A stretch of DNA of 64,000 nucleotides. Source: Clostridia bacterium (GTDB lineage: Bacteria; Bacillota; Clostridia; Christensenellales; UBA1242). The position numbers were made by a program, and so were the translations under genes. The stretch lies in assembly GCA_023228225.1 (NCBI GenBank), contig JALOBO010000005.1:1-64000 (forward strand), in the 5' to 3' direction. Every line of letters begins with the position of its first letter. Position 1 is the stretch's first letter. Below, one piece after another: positions 24,501 through 29,899 of the stretch. The notes below the pieces were generated by a model. That model did no database searches and was not told the DNA's origin. It was given only the letters and a program-made list of their open reading frames with translations.

Positions 24501-27500
24501 TTCTGTTGTAAACTCATCAATTTTTTGCGACATTGTTGCAACAACACTATAATCACTGCCTAAAATATCTAAATAAACAATAAGTGGACCGCCGGTACCG
24601 TTGACAAAACTAGTATCAAAAGTATGCGTATTGCCAAGATACATTATTGGGTCGCCATCAAGTGCAATATTTTCAACACTACCGGAAAGCACTCTTAATT
24701 CTGTTGAAGTATATTCTATAACCCCTAAATTTGAAGGATACAAATTATATGTATTCACTGCTATTGCTTCACTCTCGGCATTAAAAACATATTTGTAAGC
24801 GTATTGATTAGATTTTGTATCATAAGATTCTATATAAAAATCCAGTTTTTGAAAAGGATTAGCACGACTGCTTAAATTTGCAACAAATACAACTTTTGTA
24901 TTATCAGTTCCTGCCTTATAAACCATTCCATTATTAGAAATATACGCTGATGCCGATAACACTGGCGCATACACACGAGGCATTGTATTACTATCTACAT
25001 TATTAAAACCGCCGGTAGCGCCACTCGTAGTAATTGCAAAAGGATTTCCCAAAATACAAGAAGCCGAAAACCAAACACCGGTAGAAGAGTTTGCGTAGGT
25101 TTCATTTAATTTCATAAACACTGTGCTACCACTTCTTATATGTGTAAAATTAGTATCAAGTAAACCAGTTGTGGTATCAGTAATAGTTTTAGATGCACCT
25201 AAAACAAAATCCGTGTTGTATGCCGAATAGGAAAGTACACTTGCATCTGACATATATGATACAAGTCCTGCCGAACGGTCTGGGCTTACAACTTCACTAC
25301 TATTATATGTGGCTTTAATACTTCCACCAGAACCTAGTACATATCCAGCAATACCACCAGCACCAGATTTATTACCATCACCAAGCGTAATTGTTGTTGC
25401 AACTACTTTTCCTCTGTTATACGAGCGTTGAATATAATTGCCCGAGCTATTAAATTGAATATAACCTGCAAGTCCGCCGACATCACAAGTACCAATAACT
25501 AAACCATTATTAAATGATTGGTCAATATTAGAAGCATTGAATTCTCCAACCAGTCCGCCTACTTCTAGTCCAGTGCTGTAAATTCTACCTTCATTGTATG
25601 CTGCGGTAAATGTGGTAGCGGATGCAAATCCAGCAATACCACCTAAATATGAACCACCGTAAACATTAACATTATTGTAAACAAGTAACATTTGACAATT
25701 TGTTGCCCAGCCAATTAAACCGCCTGAATAGCTAGAAGAATTAGTAAGAATAATATCGCCACTTGCATAGCAATTCTTTACTAATGCATTACTGTCTAAT
25801 GAGCCGGCAATAGTACCCGAAAAACTATCTGCTTTTATGTAAGCATTTTCTAAAATAACATTTTGTATTGTCCCAGCAACATAGCCAAAAAGACCAGCAT
25901 ATGTGGCTGCGTTATCATTTATTGTAAGACCATTAATTGTATAACCATTTCCATCAAATAGACCCGTAAAAGTATTTCCATCATCGGTGCTTATTGGTGT
26001 CCAAAGATAATCACTTAAATCTATATCGGCAGTCAAAATGTAATTTGCACTTTTATTATTGCCAGCGTTTATTTGTGCCGACATCCATGCTAATTTTTGT
26101 GGAGTATCAATTTGGTAATATGTATCTACAATAGTTGCCGCACTTGTATGTGTCGACCAATTACCAGATGTGCTAGGTGCTTCGGGTGATGCATATAAAA
26201 CTGGCATTTCGGCGGCTGGATTAGGTATCAAACGCGGTGTATCAACTGTTTCATTTATTGTAAAATATGTATCAAAACTTGACCAACCATCATCTACATA
26301 TGTAGCCTTATTTTTCATAAGAGTTGGAGATACTTTAATATTTGTTGCACTTAATGAATAGCCACCATCAATATTTGCAAGTTTAGTTATTGCAGAGGTG
26401 CCGACATTATTATTAACATTAGGATATGGACCGTAGTCCATATATCCAAATAATGATCCTAGGTTTGTAGTACCATTTGTTACTGTCCCTGAATTGTATG
26501 AATACTGAACAGTTAAAGAATTGTTTTCCACAACACCAATCAAGCCTCCAATATGGGCATGTACTGTGGCAGTTGGGTCAATTACTATATTACCTGAATT
26601 ATAAGCATAAGTTAAAGAAATACTATTTGATGATGTACCAATAAGACCGCCGGAATAAGTTCCTTTTCCAGCGTTTAGACCTAAATTGATTGTAGCTGTA
26701 TTGTAAACATTATTAACAATTTCAGAATAAGCTCTTCCAACAATACCACCGGCATAATGATTAATTGCATTAATAGTACCAGCATTATAGCAATAACTAA
26801 TATTTGCAGAATAAGTACTATATCCCAAAATACCGGCAACATTTATGTCACCAGTAATTATGCCTGTATTATAACAATTTGTAATTGTTGTACCAGATAC
26901 TGCATTAGAAAGAATTCCCGCTATGCCATGTCCTGCTCCGGCTTCTGTTGCTAAGTTTGTAACATTACCCGCATTAAAACTTTCGGTTATTGAAATTGTG
27001 TTTGTACCTGAACTACATGCCACAAGACCCGCGTTAAATCCCGTGCTTGAACTTGCTGTCGGCGAAATTATGTCGCCTGTATTATATGATTTTATAACAG
27101 TTAAAGGAATACTTAAACCACTACGAATAGATATAAGTCCAGCTGTATACATTTTACCATAAATGCTACCAACATTATGGCAATTTTCAATTATTAAGTT
27201 AGTACCACCATTAAAATTATTATAATACACAATGCCTGCAACATTATTATATTCGCCAGAAGTACCTGCTTTAATTGTGCCACTATTATATGAATTGCTA
27301 ATTTTACTAATCGTACCATTTGCAAGCACATTAAAACTACCAATAAGTCCGCCCGCACCATCTGCACCAGAAGTAACGCTACCTACATTGTAACAATTAT
27401 CAATATCAAATGCGGTAGAAGATATTGAACGACCTTTCCAATTGCCAACAAGTCCACCAACAAAAGAACTCAATCCTTTTACATCAATAGCATTTGAGCA

Positions 27501-28244
27501 ACTATCTAACCTGGTATTTTCTTTTGCTTCGCCTACAAGCCCTCCAATAACAACATTTGTTCCAACAATCGCACCAGAGCCTATTGAATGACAATCAGTT
27601 AATATTGTATATGTGCAATCACCAACAATCGCACCAGTAAATCCCCCTGAATTTATATATGCATTTTCTATTATCACATTATCAATTTCTGAGTAATCAG
27701 AAGAAAAACCACTTAAATGACCAAATAAGCCTTGGTAAGTTGCAGTTGCATTATTTATTGTTAATCCACTAATAATGTGATTATTACCATTAAAATCACC
27801 TGTGAAATTATTTTTTATACCAATAGGAATCCATCGTCTTCCACCTAAATTAATATCACTGCTTAAAGCGTAACTCAAATCACAGTAATCTGAATATGTA
27901 TCAACACAATTACTTAAAAGTGAAAGACCCGCAAGTTCTTCTGCACTATTAATAATTATTGGATCACTAGTGCCTAATCCCGCATCAACTTGCGCGATAA
28001 TATTATTTATGTTAGCAATACCAATGTCGGTAAGCGAATGTTCTATATTAGCATATGTCTTGCTATAACCATACCAAAATTCGTAATTATCAAAATCGGA
28101 ATATGAACTGGGAACAGTATAGTTTAGCCACACATCTTTTGTTTCGGAATAAGATTTATTAATATACGCGGGCAAAAAAACAATAGACAATGCAGATAAT
28201 GCACCAAGAAATGTCAATAATATTTTTTTATATTTTTTTAACAT
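12585..28244 (-). CDS. Giant cell-surface protein: GLUG repeats plus tandem Ig-like modules
   Basis: A single open frame of 5,219 residues, a quarter of the window. Residues 1-33 form a signal peptide (KKYKK, then a hydrophobic core). Two blocks of GLUG-type repeats follow, about 95-690 and 696-1040, full of GGLVG/GGIAG turns and NCYN or SYNSG strands, each opened by a segment such as 'TPQKLAWMS' and 'FTGLFDGNGYTI'; these usually fold as a beta-helix. From about 1115 to 5170 run at least 33 tandem modules of about 110-125 residues, each ending in a strand like 'LTVxYA' and containing 'INPxT' or 'YLDPxT', read as bacterial Ig-like domains. Residues 5192-5212 are a membrane helix followed by KK. 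No LPXTG sorting signal. An adhesin or stalk role is inference. AAGGAG precedes the ATG. Confidence 0.9.
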   Translation of the reverse strand: MLKKYKKILLTFLGALSALSIVFLPAYINKSYSETKDVWLNYTVPSSYSDFDNYEFWYGYSKTYANIEHSLTDIGIANINNIIAQVDAGLGTSDPIIINSAEELAGLSLLSNCVDTYSDYCDLSYALSSDINLGGRRWIPIGIKNNFTGDFNGNNHIISGLTINNATATYQGLFGHLSGFSSDYSEIDNVIIENAYINSGGFTGAIVGDCTYTILTDCHSIGSGAIVGTNVVIGGLVGEAKENTRLDSCSNAIDVKGLSSFVGGLVGNWKGRSISSTAFDIDNCYNVGSVTSGADGAGGLIGSFNVLANGTISKISNSYNSGTIKAGTSGEYNNVAGIVYYNNFNGGTNLIIENCHNVGSIYGKMYTAGLISIRSGLSIPLTVIKSYNTGDIISPTASSSTGFNAGLVACSSGTNTISITESFNAGNVTNLATEAGAGHGIAGILSNAVSGTTITNCYNTGIITGDINVAGILGYSTYSANISYCYNAGTINAINHYAGGIVGRAYSEIVNNVYNTATINLGLNAGKGTYSGGLIGTSSNSISLTYAYNSGNIVIDPTATVHAHIGGLIGVVENNSLTVQYSYNSGTVTNGTTNLGSLFGYMDYGPYPNVNNNVGTSAITKLANIDGGYSLSATNIKVSPTLMKNKATYVDDGWSSFDTYFTINETVDTPRLIPNPAAEMPVLYASPEAPSTSGNWSTHTSAATIVDTYYQIDTPQKLAWMSAQINAGNNKSANYILTADIDLSDYLWTPISTDDGNTFTGLFDGNGYTINGLTINDNAATYAGLFGYVAGTIQNVILENAYIKADSFSGTIAGSLDSNALVKNCYASGDIILTNSSSYSGGLIGWATNCQMLLVYNNVNVYGGSYLGGIAGFASATTFTAAYNEGRIYSTGLEVGGLVGEFNASNIDQSFNNGLVIGTCDVGGLAGYIQFNSSGNYIQRSYNRGKVVATTITLGDGNKSGAGGIAGYVLGSGGSIKATYNSSEVVSPDRSAGLVSYMSDASVLSYSAYNTDFVLGASKTITDTTTGLLDTNFTHIRSGSTVFMKLNETYANSSTGVWFSASCILGNPFAITTSGATGGFNNVDSNTMPRVYAPVLSASAYISNNGMVYKAGTDNTKVVFVANLSSRANPFQKLDFYIESYDTKSNQYAYKYVFNAESEAIAVNTYNLYPSNLGVIEYTSTELRVLSGSVENIALDGDPIMYLGNTHTFDTSFVNGTGGPLIVYLDILGSDYSVVATMSQKIDEFTTEVSFDIQPHNVYDETSETYILLTANSTYLIRIRIYSTFIDYTFEIDQNDRLNIPVAYQPINSMLLELLPNQEPKVNGDAVNYNITLATLVTDNLQYIAPSATIELMLKTNASSRSVGTPMRVSDDENNIIETLLLSYAVTSNDLVDAYNSGTSSNPILTFFAKIFNKGSPLSNNLAVEFTVITITDLTLDSTNFEPLDTVKVYEIINFVADLTIPDINELNPTDLEFYKITGAGDVLFETLEVNQTSVTLVSDDIYRITLDYEVLPEDLNTTLQVYAVCSDWTSDTLQYIITYAGVSSLEIIYTTDVSLQKLGQAQNFKINAYNVKGTQVALDFVSLTRSKVNVVISKGGIPYTDETFNDLPVESDGLVPPDFTPTNSTGGVGQYLITTTLVSDALITDSLNFDIGYATPDDYTFTLTPISLTVRPSDISSTDYQEYTLSIATTDWQNLDPITVVNFELVNSSSTVLENYSTTIADFETDGINKSYIATFAIPTNIGNYTINAYIGTGAGSSIITASLIVNYAITLGFTPTYDMAIGTVAKFIITLTQEGVTYDELDENTKFDIVATSMGNKVIATILLKDAEVDADFKELYIYYTYANTDLIPDGSSTFYITVKVVVDDYVESSPPITISGIKSPSVDIVMSLPDGFTEGTAGEIYTLKITFTGSISLLNPDENVYIFKAPVSTDIVMSVNEILVDTITVADGEKIGETWVIYYDYLVQPEDVANTSSYIEFITQTYGGLADVSPDLRMATDYCKSYVIEVTPEISTITRSEQLTLFVKVFNAKNIKKSSTKIVISITDSGYKPMFDGLFDDVFLTTAPTSTSGTNNEDYIYEYTINQVGQFGYPWASDSYYFNADIVYNSAVQNTDTATIEVTYVSPNVDINLSPNTATVGVEQTFIVNIPDYALLNPDLLVYFTIKDSLNDTLSSNDTKIIAQNVAYSYTFDTAGTYTISANIEGRTLDAQILSVTTSWATINTMSLVYTDETYTDVITGYGVNVNTILYFYVTVNNGMPIKYLDPSLNIVLSNDTRTVTIDTKAISAVLAVDPNATKITFSSYTTLPDDADIGSIRILAEFSTSEFADLNFAVSYKDITDIVLTYSGDVPARAGHTVTIDYTILGIEDVIETHYDYIQLINFGTGSALTANVPISNGLTGTFSYTITMTDALTGEIALEAIVVSSSPQISSADNLLLDTDYETLDNVTIDITSDALNTNRLGSEQNFIVTVSGITYVNPLENILFSVTDPLSESVTVPVSTLSLSNGTTIGDVCTLNFAFTPEIIRSGHTTDDYSVYIRIENTKTNLDVISSELIYTVNYAVVNDDCIDITISTNNEYAEIGIEKEFTVTVTGWQYLDPTQNIVLNVLDTTILISQAVLAENNFAVTFTATEVGNKTVQANITDVSGSKLDEVTIAVSYAQVLGIMFSATGNLGTVYAGSSLTVEVGETVTFNAVLTISNDNSVNNLNPSVILEMIRSIEPQLTGYSFTDISIASENSFDLVYTLVATDKAGFTIYAKSGTISTSTIILVVEYAYISNIALETENDSIVSANTLLEFSASFSEDYNTLEPDFSIQFYYTYNSIITVLNTTEITADAVGTYEFSYQTVASDIGKTYLFSTRIIKSDESIDTRTTSDDIAIDITYAVASYANITVAPVNASMTQSESKDYTVTISNIEYFVGSDYILHIVGYFLDDATPDDDTDSSFVVGNVNINGGAFSGTTYLLDDFTPVSFGYNNTGEYKIDFYLETATLNGKTAHLRVNVGDFDIAITPLNSTIILGFSETYSVVVTPVIQLQSGSKIRMVITDEDATLMYEETVSINLTDGSASFTAYTPLSVGTYAITMELTDDLNNIPFETEITELIVVYDTVSSLVLSAKEFPAGTNYDEGDVVFIGTEIEYSITVTATNNLSNINPNTTIRIFNNTRDIYLSDYLNILNLIDVNKITFTYIVQQEDYDVITVYAVIMDGTSQSTPVSNSFMLSVGYVPITVIALVCNDDEPVQVGSEISFTSSVDETIDITAINPNSYLRLYKITKPDEFDAYTTITRVSQDKITAITVPFASKYTVTSTDRTNGIIYFIAILTINNLEQTTTSVVIELDVTSAEITNDKIQISPADSSVKIGFSIDFTVTILDYEMFDQSLEVQFDVSKKYNVSDGTTLPIAITYTETVALSTGTVVGTNAVFTFTYTPDYENGFVVLRPEVTVGSAMNFATLTVIYANPADLGISLVSQDDTYTGIINTEKIFIATVPNFEYLDPNTIIKFEVFNSANSLVGYETKLVSDLLPEIDLETSGYTTFGFTPLAIGTFTVKVTAVKLNELGQFSEILSSTAQVSLSVAFASVTDVSIVSAVIAGSVISSGSTAYIADIVQFNLFITADGSINSINPLTKVQLYKYVDSVIVKLGEPIQVITSGDTIIGELSISYKLLQNDYGALEVFASVLLGDNSVDETVTCTSTFTLNVEYVKISQLQVTYTGSSTVRAGSDITFNIAIIYPDGKDYTTINPTTIITLYKIMGTDISLEFQAVTGSALTFSYRVLPQDATLGTLSVYAISSEIDGVTSNTYVLTADYIDPDNDNGLLNITITPLETSVHLGGEVEFTVEIMNGDYLDPQTKIYLKTYTPSPNSTLLIQQTMLIENFTFTNVGGIYYASNIFILNPTERIVGQYTINSIIGNLYDLDGLSNKIATAVLNVDYADASDDYILIGIDPLTDEAYPSNSPRSFIVTITGAEFMSDNYEVRFNIDGPVISNTTTTISEFLKNIDAYTLLVTSNIVGEYTISASIGEQMLNEETGLLEGVIKTTNPPAILNVIYATVDTAELVYNGGATAVVAGTDIEFILEITSLSVIDIDPTTLFKLTITRASGIAPIIQTLTLTYADMVVIDTTNASIVFTYKALGFDVPSITIQGYVYKTELDFIETDSIIVYVEYSEITSLNIYMPDSSPARAGMDIYIRIDISVDYTYIAQNTQLNVRLYSLAGEIDLTRITINSTTVPDAINSNEIGFWYKVKPSDAWCSTVMFYVEVVDHTEVNDSENMSFAYADPDDAIIGIKLQAYNEETTIYEDIDTDACTLGQEQVYRAVIVNANYLAPGTVFTISVTNPLGVVTFTEIYIDLFEGLSDPEIINLIDIDTDFNYDEFSLTPTIDTGGIGNYLIEDIIGTAQTKRDAISLAVTYATPDDERVYISVNPSDSIEAIINENITFSVTVYGYEWIDPDAVENSVFMVLYRKTVEFPEGNLGGTPDYSMSFLVRANNNGIITFTFKRAEIANYVAHFYIGAKSQDVDLSVRYARITDMVLETIGQYAILGKPLSFKVTLTFESALANLDPSTIITISRYSYEWSIINALAFKDSVTSLTESFIVLTYNNVSIEDFSNGELVVYASAGVSNGTDGYDIYLIEDPINVTVKYSDVESLFLEYNGSNPVLVNTEINLTVNISVQNINYINPATIIELLRFNGTDWVIVMLSDAICSEAIYNEELGVYIVEFAYLTTLADATMGTAHLKVRAMPSTADVPIESNELLINVEYLSLVSSNLTLEARYNGILITDQDTIKVGETVEYIMLISAEDIEFVNPNTVIELRQSGTNFGDEYLFVTPVLSEIIGSTVTFEHILLTGNVPQVNITAYVKGNDAVYSNNVAFKVGYKAIEGLNLEYMGSGTLVKSGETIVFSAVIFTTDINSIDPKTKIALRNSVTGLNLVIQAIAITVDLQGIATLNYKVTVADAEIASLSIYAVVLGNETVESNLITLNVDYGAMEINSGNTILSVEASSLTPIVNYEVLLTFKATIAESYKENIDYSTRVTLFVPGVTWISPATAYSPTLNELCSETGYRISVKFVNEGTYEIYSKVETVESPRLSITSRLATNNITLTVSGSKSQFIGLETEVIFTAEIDSGDIDLIGWSVNSVDQFVTGATFAFTPLDGAKDYVVKAYIITDPDIYAEETITVNPEKAVKTFWQSILSINTLIIFGVIFLAFAIVMSIVSKKTGSN

Positions 28245-28313
28245 TACTTGCTCCTTAAGACAACCTTTGACAAAAATAAGTTAAACCATCTCTTATATAT
28301 ATTATTATATATT

Positions 28314-28342
28314 ATAATATATTTTAAACTATAAATTGTCAA
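28314..28342 (-). promoter_or_regulatory. Candidate promoter of the giant surface-protein gene
   Basis: On the minus strand TTGACA (28337-28342), 17-base spacer, TATTAT (28314-28319). It leaves an AT-rich leader of about 65 bases. The repeat block begins only about 30 bases upstream. Confidence 0.6.
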
Positions 28343-28370
28343 ATAGTTTTTTGTATATTCTGCCTACCAT

Positions 28371-28560
28371 CAAAAGAGAAACCAAAAACTTGGTCTTGTA
28401 CGCACTTCGTGCTATCAAGCGTTTTTGGTTTCCCTCTTTAACCGTATATTTTATTCCGCTGTCGCTACCGCTAGGCGAAATTATAACCGCATAAAGTTGT
28501 TATTTTAAGCCCTTTCAGCCCAGATTTTTGTACGCCATTTGCTCCCGCAAATGAGTTAAA
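28371..28560 (-). repeat. Modular hairpin repeat block 2, inverted and chimeric copy
   Basis: On the minus strand, reading from 28560 down, this block contains in order several modules. A CATTTGC/GCAAATG mini-hairpin (loop GGGA) comes first, as at 52737-52754. The left half of the 52755 hairpin follows, fused to the right half of the 44821 hairpin. Then come the shared segment ending in CGCCTAGCGGTAGCGACAGCGGAATAA (about 28450-28497), GGTTAAAGAG, and the terminal hairpin (28434-28421 with 28389-28376). The terminal stem has 14 pairs, one of them G-T in the minus-strand sense. The fusion of two half hairpins suggests recombination between copies. Confidence 0.7.
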
Positions 28561-28604
28561 ACTTTGTTTTGTGTTTTTAAAAAAATTAGTTTAGTAAAAA
28601 AGTG

Positions 28605-28619
28605 AAGTAGCATAAAATA
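28605..28619 (+). repeat. AAGTAGYATAAAA motif copy
   Basis: AAGTAGCATAAAATA in the gene-free stretch 28561-28990. Matching copies are at 28739-28752 and 42064-42077, and inverted at 106-119 and 63407-63420. Confidence 0.5.
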
Positions 28620-28626
28620 AATAACC

Positions 28627-28689
28627 AAAAAATACAGAACTATTCGCTAAATACTTTAAAATGGCATCATTCTATTCATAACAAGTATC
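28627..28689 (+). repeat. Imperfect direct repeat, left copy
   Basis: About 63 bases beginning AAAAAATACAGAACTATTCG and containing CTAAATACTT, matched imperfectly at 28897-28958. The two copies are 270 bases apart in otherwise featureless AT-rich DNA. Confidence 0.6.
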
Positions 28690-28738
28690 AAAAACTAAAA
28701 TTGTATTATTTTATTTTCTATATTTGAATAAAAAAGTT

Positions 28739-28760
28739 AAGTAGTATAAAACAAAGATTT
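28739..28760 (+). repeat. AAGTAGYATAAAA motif copy with AAAGATTTTT extension
   Basis: AAGTAGTATAAAACAAAG followed by ATTTTTTT, the same layout as 42064-42088 and the inverted copy at 96-119. Confidence 0.5.
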
Positions 28761-28896
28761 TTTTATAGATATTTGATTTAAAATAAGTTGCCAAAATGTA
28801 CTTAAAAACTTTCAATAACCTTAAATTAAAAACATAATTTGATTAAACTGAAACATTACGCCAACTCTTATTCCAAATTAAAAATTAAGAAATAAT

Positions 28897-28958
28897 AAAA
28901 AATAGAACTGTTCGCTAAATACTTGCAAATAACACCATTTTACTCATGCCTAATATCA
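28897..28958 (+). repeat. Imperfect direct repeat, right copy
   Basis: Right partner of 28627-28689 (shared core TTCGCTAAATACTT). Directly after it, 28966-28988 is a decayed copy of the TTTCGCCTAGCGGTAGCGAC segment found in the hairpin blocks. Confidence 0.6.
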
Positions 28959-28994
28959 TTTAAGCGTTTCGCCTTGTGGTAGCAACTGTGAAAT

Positions 28995-29888
28995 TTAAAA
29001 CAATCCGTTGGCGTATTCATCAGCGTTAAAGGGTATTAAATCATCTATATTTTCGCCCACACCTACATATAGCACGGGTATGTTTTGTTCAAAAGCCAGT
29101 GATATTATAACTCCGCCTTTTGCTGAGCCATCAAGTTTTGTTAAAATAATACCATCAATAGTAACAGCATCGTTAAAATATTTTACTTGGCTAATTGCAT
29201 TCTGCCCGTTTGTGGCATCAAGCACAATATAATTTTTATGTTGTGCCTCGGGATAAGACCTTAATATAACTCGGTTGATTTTTTTTAGTTCTTCCATAAG
29301 ACTAGTTTTATTTTGGAGTCTGCCCGCTGTATCTACAATAACGATATCAATATTTTTCGCTTTTGCGCTAGAAATTGCATCAAATACAACAGCCGCGGGA
29401 TCCGCCCCTTCGGAATATTTAATTAGTTTAACAGCTGCTCGCTTTGCCCATTCACTAAGTTGTTCTGTCGCCGCCGCACGGAATGTATCAGCCGCTGCCA
29501 AAACTACTTCTTTACCTTGCAATTTATACATGTGCGCAAGTTTACCTATTGCAGTAGTCTTACCAACACCATTAACGCCAACAACCATAATTATGCAAGG
29601 ATATTTAATTTCGGTTTTTTCAGTTGTATTTAATATTTCTGCGATAATACTTTTTAATTCATTCTTCACATCGTTTGTATTCTTAATTTTTTGTGCTTTA
29701 ATAGAGAGTTTTAGTTTAGCCATAATTTGTTTAGTTGCATTGACACTAATGTCAGAAGAAATTAATAAACTTTCTAAATCTTCAAAAAAATCATTATTTA
29801 ATTTCCCGCTATTAATTGCGCTAAGTTTTTTATTTAATTCAGCGTTTGTTTTATGTAGTCCGCCAAATAATTTTGAAAAAAATCCCAT
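28995..29888 (-). CDS. ftsY: Signal recognition particle receptor FtsY
   Basis: GTPase that docks SRP-bound ribosomes at the membrane. The 297 residues form a compact NG protein with almost no acidic A domain. G1 is GVNGVGKTT (104-112), followed by the AADTFRAAA segment, DTAGR and TKLDG. The first helix (MGFFSKLFGGL) may serve as a membrane-contacting amphipathic segment. It begins 11 bases after the smc stop, with GAGG before the ATG, and ends the plsX-rnc-smc-ftsY run. The gene-free repeat block follows. Confidence 0.97.
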   Translation of the reverse strand: MGFFSKLFGGLHKTNAELNKKLSAINSGKLNNDFFEDLESLLISSDISVNATKQIMAKLKLSIKAQKIKNTNDVKNELKSIIAEILNTTEKTEIKYPCIIMVVGVNGVGKTTAIGKLAHMYKLQGKEVVLAAADTFRAAATEQLSEWAKRAAVKLIKYSEGADPAAVVFDAISSAKAKNIDIVIVDTAGRLQNKTSLMEELKKINRVILRSYPEAQHKNYIVLDATNGQNAISQVKYFNDAVTIDGIILTKLDGSAKGGVIISLAFEQNIPVLYVGVGENIDDLIPFNADEYANGLF

Positions 29889-29899
29889 ATGAACCTCAG

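Noticed and set aside
12585..28244. LPXTG or SLH cell-wall anchor on the giant protein
   Set aside because: The C-terminus ends in a membrane helix and KKTGSN; no LPXTG-like motif or SLH repeats are seen.
28371..28990. CRISPR array
   Set aside because: The repeats are irregular in length and spacing, of several kinds, and there are no cas genes.
29275..29892. A 205-residue frame opposite ftsY
   Set aside because: It is the antisense shadow of ftsY with no ribosome-binding site and low-complexity serine/valine-rich content.
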